Assembly: GCA_020060465.1 (NCBI GenBank)
Contig: JAGVAD010000032.1
Location: 1 to 61,931 of the forward strand
DNA length: 61,931 nucleotides
Reading direction: 5' to 3'
Origin: Anaerolineales bacterium
GTDB lineage: Bacteria > Chloroflexota > Anaerolineae > Anaerolineales > UBA4823
Below the pieces are notes generated by a model. That model was not told the origin of the DNA, did not search any database, and saw nothing but the letters and a program-made list of their open reading frames with translations. Positions 54,477 to 61,931 of this stretch are shown here, piece by piece (within the stretch, counting starts at the first letter, position 1; each line of letters starts with the position of its first letter). Both the position numbers and the translations under genes were made by a program.

Positions 54477-55979
54477 ATGCTGCCGCGGAATAGAGGACTA
54501 TTTCTGGTCGGGCTGGCGACTGTATGCTTGCTGACAGCGCTGTTTTCTGTGGGTTGTTTACCCAGCGCCTCGAACCGGCCTGATGCTTCCATCTTGACCC
54601 AACGCCTGGATGCGTTGATCCCTGCTCGTATGCGCGCCACAGGCACGCCGGGGGTGGCGGTAGCTCTGATCCATGGCGGGGAAGTGGTGTGGTCAAAAGG
54701 TTATGGCGTCGCAGATCTTTCCAGCGGCAAACCCGTGACGCCAGATAGCGTCTTTGGCGTGGCTTCGATCTCCAAAACGGCGACCGCCTGGGGCGTGATG
54801 AAGCTGGTCGAAAGCGGACGAGTTGATTTGGACGCGCCAGTGGAAGATTATTTGACCCGTTGGCGCGTACCCGGCGATGATGGCGGTCAGGTCACGATCC
54901 GACGCTTGCTCAGCCATAGCGCGGGTTTAAACACGCCAGAATACCTGGGGCGCTTGCCTGGGGAAACATTGCCTCGCATTGAAGACGTGCTGACCTTCGG
55001 TTCCGGAAAGGCTGGCGGGGTGCGGCTGGAGCGGACGCCGGGCAGCCGTTTCGCCTACTCGGACGGGGGTTACTTGATCTTGCAACTGCTGATCGAAGAA
55101 GTCAGCGGCGAAGATTTCAGCCAATATATGCAGCGCGAAATATTGACGCCTCTGGGAATGTCCGCCAGCAGCTTTCAATGGCGCCCGGATATTCAATCAC
55201 AAATCGTCACCAGCTATAGCGAAACCGGAAAGCCCTTTCCCCATTATCTATTTATCGAAAAGGCGCCGGCTGGTCTATATACCACCGCGCCGGATCTGGC
55301 AAGGTTGGTCGCGGCAGGGATGAAGGGGTCAGATGGGCAACCGCCCGGCCGAGGTATTCTACAACCCGCCACCGTAGAGCAAATGATGACCCCGGCAATT
55401 GAGATCCGCGGCTTTGAGCGCTTGATCTACGCGCAAGGGTATGGATTGGGATATTTTATCGAGACTTTGCCCGATGGCCGTCGCCTGGTTTCGCACATGG
55501 GCGGAAATTTGAATGGCGTGACCGAGTTTGCCGCCATTCCTGCCAGCGGCGAGGGCATCATTGTGCTGACCACCAGCATCGCCGGCCATGAACTGTTCGC
55601 GGATGTGCTGCATGCCTGGACAGACTGGCTGGGCAGTGGAGATGTGACGTTGCCGCGGGCGATCCGCTTTGCCCGGCGGGTTCTTTTCTCCGCCGCAGCA
55701 GTGTTTGGCCTGGTCGCGGCGCTGATTCTCATCCGGCTTGCGGCGGCGCTGCGGCGCAGGAAACGCGTTTGGGGTTTGCCTGACAATCGCCTCGCCTGGC
55801 TGCGGAAAACCCTGGCGGCGGGCTTATTAATGACCGGCGTTCTACTCTTCGTGGGGGTAGTTTATCCCTATCTGCATATTTCCATGCCTAGCGCAGCGCT
55901 TCTCTTCACCACCAATGGGGTGGGGCTATGTCTGACGGCGTTGGGCTGGCAGTTCACTAAAGCGCGTTCGATGTCCTGA
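54477..55979 (+). CDS. serine beta-lactamase-like lipoprotein with C-terminal membrane helices
   Basis: This 500-residue class C beta-lactamase-fold protein (Pfam PF00144) has the SxxK nucleophile in ASISKTATAWG at about residue 97, the Tyr motif in AYSDGGYLILQLL, and SHMGGNLNGVTEFA in the third-motif position. The N terminus has a hydrophobic stretch ending in a plausible lipobox (LFSVGC, Cys about 27). The last 100 residues hold about three membrane helices. Family members are esterases, D-peptidases or unknown, and antibiotic hydrolysis is not implied. The ATG directly follows the folB stop. Confidence 0.9.
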   Translation: MLPRNRGLFLVGLATVCLLTALFSVGCLPSASNRPDASILTQRLDALIPARMRATGTPGVAVALIHGGEVVWSKGYGVADLSSGKPVTPDSVFGVASISKTATAWGVMKLVESGRVDLDAPVEDYLTRWRVPGDDGGQVTIRRLLSHSAGLNTPEYLGRLPGETLPRIEDVLTFGSGKAGGVRLERTPGSRFAYSDGGYLILQLLIEEVSGEDFSQYMQREILTPLGMSASSFQWRPDIQSQIVTSYSETGKPFPHYLFIEKAPAGLYTTAPDLARLVAAGMKGSDGQPPGRGILQPATVEQMMTPAIEIRGFERLIYAQGYGLGYFIETLPDGRRLVSHMGGNLNGVTEFAAIPASGEGIIVLTTSIAGHELFADVLHAWTDWLGSGDVTLPRAIRFARRVLFSAAAVFGLVAALILIRLAAALRRRKRVWGLPDNRLAWLRKTLAAGLLMTGVLLFVGVVYPYLHISMPSAALLFTTNGVGLCLTALGWQFTKARSMS

Positions 55980-55990
55980 TTCGCCGATGA

Positions 55991-57013
55991 TCAGGGCGAT
56001 GGTGTTGGAACGACAGGCACGGCGGCTGCCTCTCCGCTGAAATCCACCAACTCAGCGAACACCCAGCCGGTCTTTCCATCCATTTCGATTTGCCACCAGT
56101 CTCCCTCCTGGTTTTTCCCAACGACTCGAGCCATCTGCTTCGGGGTGAGCGCGGCGATGATATCATACATTGTAGAAGGCCCGCTGCGTACATTGACCAG
56201 ATCAATCCCGGGTTTGACAGAGAGTTGCGGCGCGTCGGATGGCAGGGCCGGCTGTAGGGTAGCCAGGGTGGGCAGATCGGGGCTATTCAGATCAAAGACT
56301 TCCGCTGGCATGGCGTTGTCGAATTCGATGAAATTGAACACAATCTCTGAATTCGGTGTTGTGCTGCTTTCTTTGCCATAGTTCTGTTGCCGTAAGATGA
56401 CGCCGGTCTGTGTATCCACCCAAAAGCGATCTATGAGCTGACCCGGCGCACGGCCCCATTCGACGACATACGTCTGACGTCCGGCGAGGGCTTCCTTGCC
56501 GGTCAGACGGTATTCGCCGCCTCGCTGCGCCAACCCCGCAGGAAAGATCAGGTCGCTGACAGGGGTGCCCAACATTCCTCCAAGCGGGTGGAGATACACG
56601 GTATCCGAAGGAACATCCGGCGGGTTAAACGGTTGGTTCAGGTTAGCTGGCAATGGCTGCGCTGGTTCCGAGTTCCAGCGCGCATTTATCCCGTCGCTGA
56701 TGAAAATATGGGTGGGCGCGCTCTGCGGCGGGGCGACGATTACTTTGGCTTGATTGGGTTGTTCGATCCAGATTTGGGCTATGGTGATTTGCGCCTCCGC
56801 TGTCACACCTGGCGGAGGGTAAAGCGTTACGGTTGCGCTGCCTCGCAGCGATTTCCATCGGTTGTGGCTGCTCAGCAATAATTGTTGGATGGCTGTATCG
56901 CCGCTCAGCTCTGGAGGAAGTATGGGCGTTGGCGTTGGCGTGAAAATAGATGCTGGCGCACATGAAACCAGAACGATTGAAAGAATGACTGTGAGTAATG
57001 TTTTTGCTTTCAT
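55991..57013 (-). CDS. lipoprotein with LolA-like and SH3b domains
   Basis: This protein is 340 residues from the ATG at 57013, which has a GAGAG site. It has a signal peptide and lipobox (VLVSC, Cys about 18), a Thr-Pro linker (IFTPTPTPILPP), then a LolA/MucB-like outer-envelope fold (SSHNRWKSLRGSATVTLYPP; WVDTQTGVILRQQNYGK), a bacterial SH3 domain at about 255-320 (LVNVRSGPSTMYDIIAALTP ... GKTGWVFAELVDF) and a Pro-rich end. It probably binds lipids and cell wall. Its start lies 33 bases from the core site of attC-A, but its style is that of the host chromosome, so it is likely the resident gene flanking the array. Confidence 0.85.
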   Translation of the reverse strand: MKAKTLLTVILSIVLVSCAPASIFTPTPTPILPPELSGDTAIQQLLLSSHNRWKSLRGSATVTLYPPPGVTAEAQITIAQIWIEQPNQAKVIVAPPQSAPTHIFISDGINARWNSEPAQPLPANLNQPFNPPDVPSDTVYLHPLGGMLGTPVSDLIFPAGLAQRGGEYRLTGKEALAGRQTYVVEWGRAPGQLIDRFWVDTQTGVILRQQNYGKESSTTPNSEIVFNFIEFDNAMPAEVFDLNSPDLPTLATLQPALPSDAPQLSVKPGIDLVNVRSGPSTMYDIIAALTPKQMARVVGKNQEGDWWQIEMDGKTGWVFAELVDFSGEAAAVPVVPTPSP

Positions 57014-57045
57014 ATTTTCTCTCGTGTCTCGATTAGAAGACAAAC

Positions 57046-57121
57046 GCCTAACGAATCTGTCGAAAAATCCCTTTTCGCGGAGCGAAACCGCTCTCCGGCA
57101 GGCCGTCAGACTGCGTTTGGC
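57046..57121 (-). repeat. attC-like integron site A
   Basis: On the minus strand this is a 76-bp imperfect palindrome from GCCAAAC to a perfect GTTRRRY core (GTTAGGC, 57046-57052). Its arms align as GCCAAACGCAGTCTGACG against GCCTAACGAATCTGTCG with one extrahelical base on the first arm, the hallmark of attC sites. The core lies about 33 bases before the lipoprotein ATG. Confidence 0.65.
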
Positions 57122-57303
57122 GGCATCCATCCGCCCAGCAGGGACTTACTTGCCCCTGATTCGGCGATTATCGCGCCCCGAAGATACGAATTTTGCCGAT
57201 GTTATATACCATCGCAAACAACCTCCATATGTACATCCACCTTTCGTTTGCTGCGAAGGGTAAATTTGTTCATACGTTTGTGGATACAGATTTTCGCAAA
57301 CAC

Positions 57304-57465
57304 CGGCTCGACAGCCAGGGCCAGTCCGGGTAAGCCGTCGGTCACCAGGTTGATCCACAGGATTTGCAGCGAGGTGAGCGGTAAGGGCATGCCGATGAAC
57401 GGCATTATCGCGTGCAGCAGATCAAGTATCTCAAAAGGAAAGCCGCCAAGTTTGGCTTACAACTC
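57304..57465 (-). pseudogene. fragment of a P-type cation-transporting ATPase
   Basis: The minus strand encodes [20 protein letters not shown] then [11 protein letters not shown], the conserved membrane segment of P2-type cation ATPases, preceded in another frame by [10 protein letters not shown], which normally lies just upstream. The two parts are in different frames, so a frameshift lies near 57420. Homology ends abruptly at both sides (57304 and about 57465), and the rest of the 900-residue protein is absent. It is a clear gene relic trapped between two attC-like sites. Confidence 0.8.
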
Positions 57466-57497
57466 GAGCCGATTATGGCTGTTTCTTAGGACGCTTT

Positions 57498-57515
57498 GTT
57501 CGACGCCGTTCATTT
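57498..57515 (-). repeat. attC-like half-site B
   Basis: Ten bases after the GNAT stop, the minus strand reads GTCGAAC followed by AAAGCGT, the same AACAAAGCGT start as site C. No matching second arm follows; P-type ATPase sequence begins instead. It looks like a truncated attC. Confidence 0.4.
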
Positions 57516-58270
57516 CACTCAGAACCAACATATACATCACAGAAACAACAATCTCGAAAGCCCAAACGATAATAAACATTGTGTCCTGCTGGAGAAGAAG
57601 CCAATACTGCCGATTTGTAGCCAAGTTCTTTTGCTGTTTCCAGGGCGGCTATTGTGATTTCAGCGCCATAACCATGACCCCTTGCTGATGGAATGGTCGC
57701 TACATGGAAAATCCCCGCAACGCCGTTTGCGAAAAACAGGCGCACACACGTTGTCGGTTTTTCATCAACCATTCCAACAAACAGTTTCCATGGCAATTGA
57801 GACTCAAACCCTGTGCTCTTAAACAATTCAAAATATGCGTTGATAACCGAATCAGATAGACCAAAGCCTTCTTTGCCAGGAATTATCCATTGGGATAATT
57901 GTTCTACGTTTGATACTTGTATAATTTTATGCGGGCTGTCATCTTTTTTTGTGTTTTCAAACTTTTCCAAATCAAGGAACATTCCTAGGCTTCTAAAAGC
58001 CAGTTTGAATCCTTTGGACTCCAATACTTTCGACAGGTTTATTGGCTCACAGGCAGGAGTAACAAACCAAGTCATTGGGAGTTTACTTCTTGATGCGAAA
58101 AAAGATACAATTTCATCTACTCTTTTCTCAACATTGTCAGGAGAAAAATGCGCGTCATAAACAGCGTTGTAAAAAACATCGTAACTTGATTGCATACCAC
58201 GCCAATCGGTTTCTTCTGTAACCTGGATGCCAGGCATATAGGAATACATCAACGGGAGTTGAGCATTCAT
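57515..58270 (-). CDS. GNAT-family N-acetyltransferase
   Basis: This 251-residue protein has the acetyl-CoA-binding motif A, VATIPSARGHGYGAEITIAAL, and the following LGYKSAVLASSPAGHNVYYRLGFRD, at about 185-240. The N-terminal half is an unknown substrate domain. It is A+T-rich, unlike the chromosomal genes. The frame stays open upstream with protein-like sequence (ENEIDKIVTSLIAT) back to the stop of the preceding gene, so the ancestral N terminus may be longer and now cut. It is the last complete gene of the cassette array. Confidence 0.88.
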   Translation of the reverse strand: MNAQLPLMYSYMPGIQVTEETDWRGMQSSYDVFYNAVYDAHFSPDNVEKRVDEIVSFFASRSKLPMTWFVTPACEPINLSKVLESKGFKLAFRSLGMFLDLEKFENTKKDDSPHKIIQVSNVEQLSQWIIPGKEGFGLSDSVINAYFELFKSTGFESQLPWKLFVGMVDEKPTTCVRLFFANGVAGIFHVATIPSARGHGYGAEITIAALETAKELGYKSAVLASSPAGHNVYYRLGFRDCCFCDVYVGSE

Positions 58271-58318
58271 GGTCGCAATCAGGGAAGTAACAATTTTATC
58301 TATTTCATTCTCCCATCT

Positions 58319-59221
58319 TCAAATTGGGTTTTGTAACCCATCGCGCAATTGACTTGCGAGACTAGCCAACTCCTCCAACTCGGATTCATTCAGACTCGAC
58401 CACGGCGCGAAGAAAAGACGTTCCGTCTCCGCTTCGACCTCCGCCCGCACCTGCTTTCCCGCTGATGTGATTTGGTACACGCCCGAACCTTCCTCCACCC
58501 ACCCGCGCCCGACGAGCTCCCTCACATCCTCGGCATGGACTTCGCGCGTCACGCCGCGCCTGCTGGTTTTATCGTGCAAGTCATTGAAGGTCAGCGCTTC
58601 GCCGCGCGAAAGGAAGTCGAGCAAATCCCACGCGTGACCTTCGACTCGATGTGTCCTCCAGGTCTCAATGTAGCAGTCGTCGCGGTGTCCCTCCAGTTCC
58701 AGGCAGTGAGCGACAAAGCCCGCCAGCGACTCTATCATTCCCATTCGCCGATACAATTCCCGTTTGTGCGTCAAAATAAAATGCGACGGCGGTTCGGGCA
58801 TTCCAAACGATGCATCCGACAGGCGGGCAAGAAGATTGACCAATCTCTCCAATGCCTCTTCGGGCATGGGACGCAGGGGGGCAATGCCATCGTTTGCCGC
58901 GCGGAAGGGGCGCGTCGCGGCGATCATTCCCCTCTCAGTGGCTTGATAACTTTCCCGACCAGCGGATGTTAAATATCCGTCTCGAATTGCGGAAGAGAAA
59001 CGCGCCTCATTCGCCCGTGAAAGCCCGTATGGAAATATCCGCATGTATTGTGCGATGGTGAACGGTTCCGCGCCGAATAGCCAGATTGCCGCCACCCACG
59101 TGAAATAATCTGGCGGAAGCGACAGTTCCGCGGCGATTTTGTCCATGGCGGGATAGGCGTAGTCGTCGCCCAAAATTTCCGAACTTTCTTCGAGCGCAGA
59201 CCAAGAGGATTTTACGGACAT
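58319..59221 (-). CDS. winged-helix protein, possibly SCO6745-like
   Basis: This protein is 300 residues from the ATG at 59221, supported by GGAGG ten bases upstream. It contains winged-helix-like segments (LDFLSRGEALTFNDLHDKTSRRGVTREVHAEDVRELVGRGW-type and an N-terminal counterpart AIRDGYLTSAGRESYQATERG). I think it belongs to the SCO6745 helix-turn-helix group, from memory only. It is G+C-richer than its neighbours. It starts about 35 bases after the core of attC-C, as a first cassette gene would. Confidence 0.75.
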   Translation of the reverse strand: MSVKSSWSALEESSEILGDDYAYPAMDKIAAELSLPPDYFTWVAAIWLFGAEPFTIAQYMRIFPYGLSRANEARFSSAIRDGYLTSAGRESYQATERGMIAATRPFRAANDGIAPLRPMPEEALERLVNLLARLSDASFGMPEPPSHFILTHKRELYRRMGMIESLAGFVAHCLELEGHRDDCYIETWRTHRVEGHAWDLLDFLSRGEALTFNDLHDKTSRRGVTREVHAEDVRELVGRGWVEEGSGVYQITSAGKQVRAEVEAETERLFFAPWSSLNESELEELASLASQLRDGLQNPI

Positions 59222-59256
59222 AAGAACCTCCATAAATATTTGGATGCGAGACAGCC

Positions 59257-59386
59257 GCCGAATGGTTTGCGTTACTGGCGGTGGGGCGGGCGGCGGAACG
59301 CCGTCCGACTGGGAAAATGCTGAGGCGTAGAAAAATGCTTGGAATCGCGCCAGAATCCCCAGCGTCGGGTGCACGCTTTGTTGGGC
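59257..59386 (-). repeat. long attC-like integron site C
   Basis: On the minus strand a perfect RYYYAAC core (GCCCAAC, 59380-59386) lies six bases after the membrane-protein stop. Then come AAAGCGTGCACCCGACG and about 90 bases of imperfect dyad, ending at ATTCGGC (59257-59263), a degenerate GTTRRRY. About 130 bp is within the known attC size range. GCGT is shared by both arms next to the cores. Confidence 0.6.
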
Positions 59387-59392
59387 CGCGTT

Positions 59393-60226
59393 TTAAGAAC
59401 CTTGATTTGAGTTTCGCTTTTTCATAAACATAAAAAGTACAACAATGCTTATTAACATCAAACATAGACCACCAACAAATACCCAACTACCCCAAGTTGT
59501 CCAATTGTAATCCTGCGAAGATAGAATTGAAGCAATTAGGATTAATAAGATTGAAAACCCTTGCGACTGGAGAATGAGAGTTGCGGCACTCCATCGCTTA
59601 TCAAAGGCTATTCCAAGTCCGACAAGTCCAGGAAGTGCAAACATTGCGCCCATAACCCGTGCGGTTAACGGAGTTAATTTCCAGAACCATAGACTAATCA
59701 TCGTACTTGGTTGTGTAAATAGAAACAAGCTAATGATTAGTGTGACTGTGCCAAATAATCCCATAATCAGACGAGCCATATATGGGATTATCGTGTCGGT
59801 ATCGTCTAAATTCCCTGTATCTTGATGGCGATTGCGAAGCCACACAAACGAGACGATAAAGGGTGTAGTGAAATACAAACCAGTCCATGCAAAAAATGAA
59901 ACATGACTATGGTTAAATTTATCCCAATGCAAGATAGTAGCTATTCCTAATAGAGATGCGAAAGCTATTACAGGTAAGAAACCTACCTTGACTTGATGCC
60001 ATTGTTTGCTCCGCAATACCCCTGCAAAGAAGTATATTCCGCCTGCGTATGCAGAGCCTAACATCATGGCGGACATTGATGGCTGGATTTTCCAAGCGAA
60101 TAACATTTCTGTCTGATAGGGGAATATGAACAAAATAACAAAGGCTACTACAAGAAATGGAATAACTAATGCTGCAATCCAACGGGTTTCCAATAAAATT
60201 TGGTTATCAAGATGATTTATTTTCAT
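59393..60226 (-). CDS. multi-pass membrane protein of unknown function
   Basis: This 277-residue protein has about eight hydrophobic helices, including WIAALVIPFLVVAFVILFIF, AGGIYFFAGVLRSKQW, TGLYFTTPFIVSFVWLRNR and a C-terminal GSWVFVGGLCLMLISIVVLF. It has no motif I recognise. It is A+T-rich. An AGAAGGAAA site precedes the ATG. It is the sole gene of a cassette bounded by attC-D (36 bases upstream) and attC-C (6 bases downstream), giving a cassette of about 1.0 kb. Confidence 0.8.
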   Translation of the reverse strand: MKINHLDNQILLETRWIAALVIPFLVVAFVILFIFPYQTEMLFAWKIQPSMSAMMLGSAYAGGIYFFAGVLRSKQWHQVKVGFLPVIAFASLLGIATILHWDKFNHSHVSFFAWTGLYFTTPFIVSFVWLRNRHQDTGNLDDTDTIIPYMARLIMGLFGTVTLIISLFLFTQPSTMISLWFWKLTPLTARVMGAMFALPGLVGLGIAFDKRWSAATLILQSQGFSILLILIASILSSQDYNWTTWGSWVFVGGLCLMLISIVVLFMFMKKRNSNQGS

Positions 60227-60261
60227 ATTTTCCTTCTTGTTAAGATATTATGCGTTTAGCA

Positions 60262-60327
<66 letters not shown>

Positions 60328-60333
<6 letters not shown>

Positions 60334-61269
60334 TGCCTGTTCGTGCAAGGCAAGTACCAGTTGGATTGGTTTAGCTGACATTGTAGTTTCGACAGGTAGT
60401 GTTTCGTAACCAGGTTTTATCAACAAGGCTTCTTCCATCGCATTTCTTAGATTCTCGGTTGAGCCTACGTGATAAAAATGTGTAAAAGTTCTTTCCACCA
60501 GCCCATCCCAGTAACGGCCAAGATGTTCGTTCAGGCGGTACTTATTTTCCTTCCACATAGATAATGCAAAACCACAAGGTAAGTTTTGGGCAAGTCTTGC
60601 TAGTTCTGCCGCATCATTTTCTGACCATTGCTGATAGTAATCTGTATGTCTGCCTATATACGGGGGGTCAAGGTAAACAAAATCATCTGCTGTTACATTC
60701 TCAAGACATTCTCGCCAATCTCCAACGCGGAATTCCCAATCCTTGCCCTGCATTATTTTCCGTATTTGGGAAATCTGATTGACTATCTTGGTCACGTATG
60801 CCTGACGAAAACGGTCTGGTTTACGGCAAAATGGGACGTTGAACTCACCTTTGCTGTTGAAACGCATCACCCCATTGAAACACGATCTATTCAGAAAAAT
60901 AAAATCTAAAGGATTACCAGTTTGGTTGAAACGCTCTCGAACTAGATAATAATACTCTTCCCCATTCGACAACAGTTTTTTACCTTCTGCCGAAAGGTAT
61001 GCCCTGACTTCTTCAGACGATAAACTCCCATCGTAAATCATTTGGTACAGTCTGATGATATGAGGATTAATGTCATTTACTAAAGCACGTTCTGGCTGAA
61101 CATTGAACAAAACCACACCTGATCCCAAAAACGGCTCGATCCATCGGCCCTTCCCACTCCAAGAAATGTTGCTCAAAATGAATTTAACAAGCTTGGTCTT
61201 AATCCCCTGACATTTTATCGGGGGAACAATCACATGTTTCGTAACCCGTGGCAAGCTTTGAGTAATCAC
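60328..61269 (-). CDS. EcoRV-type adenine-N6 DNA methyltransferase
   Basis: This 313-residue D12-class (Dam-like) adenine methylase has motif X VPPIKCQGIKTKLV, motif I WIEPFLGSGVVLFNV, FLNRSCFNGVMRFNSKGEFN and catalytic motif IV YLDPPYIGRHTDYY. The match to M.EcoRV as I remember it is close along most of its length, so the expected target is GATATC, methylated on adenine to protect against the partner nuclease. Start ATG overlaps the endonuclease stop (ATGA). The TAA stop lies inside the attC-D core. A+T-rich. Confidence 0.92.
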
Positions 61270-61910
61270 TTTGCTAACCCTTTGTATTTTAGATAACTAC
61301 GCAGGTTGGTGTAAGGAGGTCGCTTAAGTTCTGCCGCTCTTGCCATATCTTTGGTCAAATAATACATCCAGTAATCATCGAAAACATCTTCCCCTAGTGA
61401 TGCAAACGGACCAGAGCCGCTTATAAGTTTATCAATCTCTGTAACTGAGCCAATATTCTTGGTGTTTCCACTACCAGGGCGGTCAGACGCAATGTGATAC
61501 TTCTCCTGAGCGAAGAACTGAAAATCTCTGATTACAGATGTGATGCGTTCAAGTTCCTCAAGATTATATCTTCTTCGTTCGTCAATCAAGCCATCTGTCT
61601 TTGAATAAATTACGCCAAGAACAAAATGGCCGCTGTAAGAACCGTAAGGAAAAGTGATGTTTTTTGTACTGTTCCTTTCTCGGAAATACCCTGTAAAGGC
61701 ACCAAGTGTCATACCATTCACACGATTACCATCAACCCTGTAGGTACTCTTCAAGTCGAGTGCAAAACGATGACCTTCGTCGTCAACAAAGCTTATGTCT
61801 GGATAAAAGTTCTGTTGTTCTGACAACACCATCTGATTGATTGACAAAATTAACAAAAAAGAGGCTTGCCGACAAGCCCAAACCGTGGCAAAGTTAGGTT
61901 TCCACACCAA
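61266..61910 (-). CDS. EcoRV-like type II restriction endonuclease, N terminus uncertain
   Basis: The 214 residues seen align with R.EcoRV from its Q-loop onward. QQNFYPD and ALDLKSTYR supply the active-site Asp38, Asp52 and Lys54 (EcoRV Asp74, Asp90, Lys92). Then TLGAFTGYFRERNSTKNITFP, the recognition loop GSGNTKNIGS and DVFDDYWMYY follow in order. Expected cut site is GATATC, blunt. EcoRV has about 68 residues before QQN; only 32 are here, they do not resemble it, the start would be TTG, and an in-frame TAG closes the frame at 61929-61931. The gene may be truncated or frameshifted, or it may start differently. Confidence 0.88.
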   Translation of the reverse strand: MVWKPNFATVWACRQASFLLILSINQMVLSEQQNFYPDISFVDDEGHRFALDLKSTYRVDGNRVNGMTLGAFTGYFRERNSTKNITFPYGSYSGHFVLGVIYSKTDGLIDERRRYNLEELERITSVIRDFQFFAQEKYHIASDRPGSGNTKNIGSVTEIDKLISGSGPFASLGEDVFDDYWMYYLTKDMARAAELKRPPYTNLRSYLKYKGLAK

Positions 61911-61931
61911 AACAAGCCAGGAGAAGAACTA

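Noticed and set aside
55991..57013. SH3b lipoprotein gene as an integron cassette
   Set aside because: No attC-like site follows its stop codon and its Thr-Pro style matches the host chromosome, so it is better seen as the flanking resident gene.
57146..57405. ORF containing [14 protein letters not shown] as a real small membrane protein
   Set aside because: It is a fragment of a much larger pump with a frameshift at one end and unrelated sequence at the other, so it is called a pseudogene.

Overview
The window reads as a chromosomal segment of a member of the Chloroflexota, most likely class Anaerolineae. This is inferred from gene content and not from a marker gene. The signs are lipoproteins with Thr-Pro-rich tails, an RNHCP protein beside rsgA, small c-di-AMP receptor proteins, a TIGR03663-type membrane protein fused to NHL repeats, and no outer-membrane or LPS genes. 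Coding density is high, and ATGA or TAA-ATG junctions link many neighbours.

Layout, left to right. 1-110: a tRNA-Arg-like sequence whose 5' acceptor strand does not pair. 110-3478 (-): an alpha/beta hydrolase fused to an acyl-CoA synthetase, then a second hydrolase in the same frame after one stop codon. 3757-6769: a cNMP-binding/SpoIIE phosphatase and a divalent-anion symporter with RCK_C domains. 6940-9070 (-): RNHCP protein and rsgA behind a long leader with a strong promoter, a 22-codon ORF and two look-alike terminators. 9191-13361: flavin reductase, AMMECR1 protein, and an operon of a six-hairpin glycosidase with two tandem c-di-AMP receptors. 13508-17414: MaoC hydratase and a large class A PBP. 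17508-28146 (-): a methyltransferase-like protein, pyk, CoA-transferase, ald, rocD, rsmD, a URO-D protein and a chelatase-I ATPase. 28249-32505 (-): envelope and sugar genes and lipoproteins. 32613-38051 (+): scpB, a pseudouridine synthase and the GT-C/NHL protein. 38113-41957 (-): rarD, a small membrane protein, pentapeptide repeats, Nudix, class II aldolase. 42166-47308 (+): an SPFH/excisionase-HTH pair and a NEW3/ABC-2 exporter operon. 47381-50450 (-): plsX, fabF and a NERD-like protein. 50518-55979 (+): tRNA-Leu, an amino-acid ABC system without ATPase, SCP2, DmpA peptidase, folB, beta-lactamase-like protein.

The right end (about 57.0-61.9 kb) differs in kind. It is a run of minus-strand genes, several of them A+T-rich and foreign-looking. 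They are separated by imperfect palindromes with RYYYAAC/GTTRRRY-type core sites and extrahelical bases, so it looks like an integron gene-cassette array with no integrase in view. It carries an EcoRV-type restriction endonuclease with its cognate adenine methyltransferase, a membrane protein, a winged-helix protein, a GNAT acetyltransferase and a frameshifted fragment of a P-type cation ATPase. An EcoRV-type restriction-modification module carried as a cassette in a Chloroflexota chromosome is the main finding. Second-tier findings are the rsgA leader, the SPFH-HTH fusion with its partner, the hydrolase/ligase gene split by one stop, and the large methyltransferase-like protein that keeps only one of the methylase motifs.
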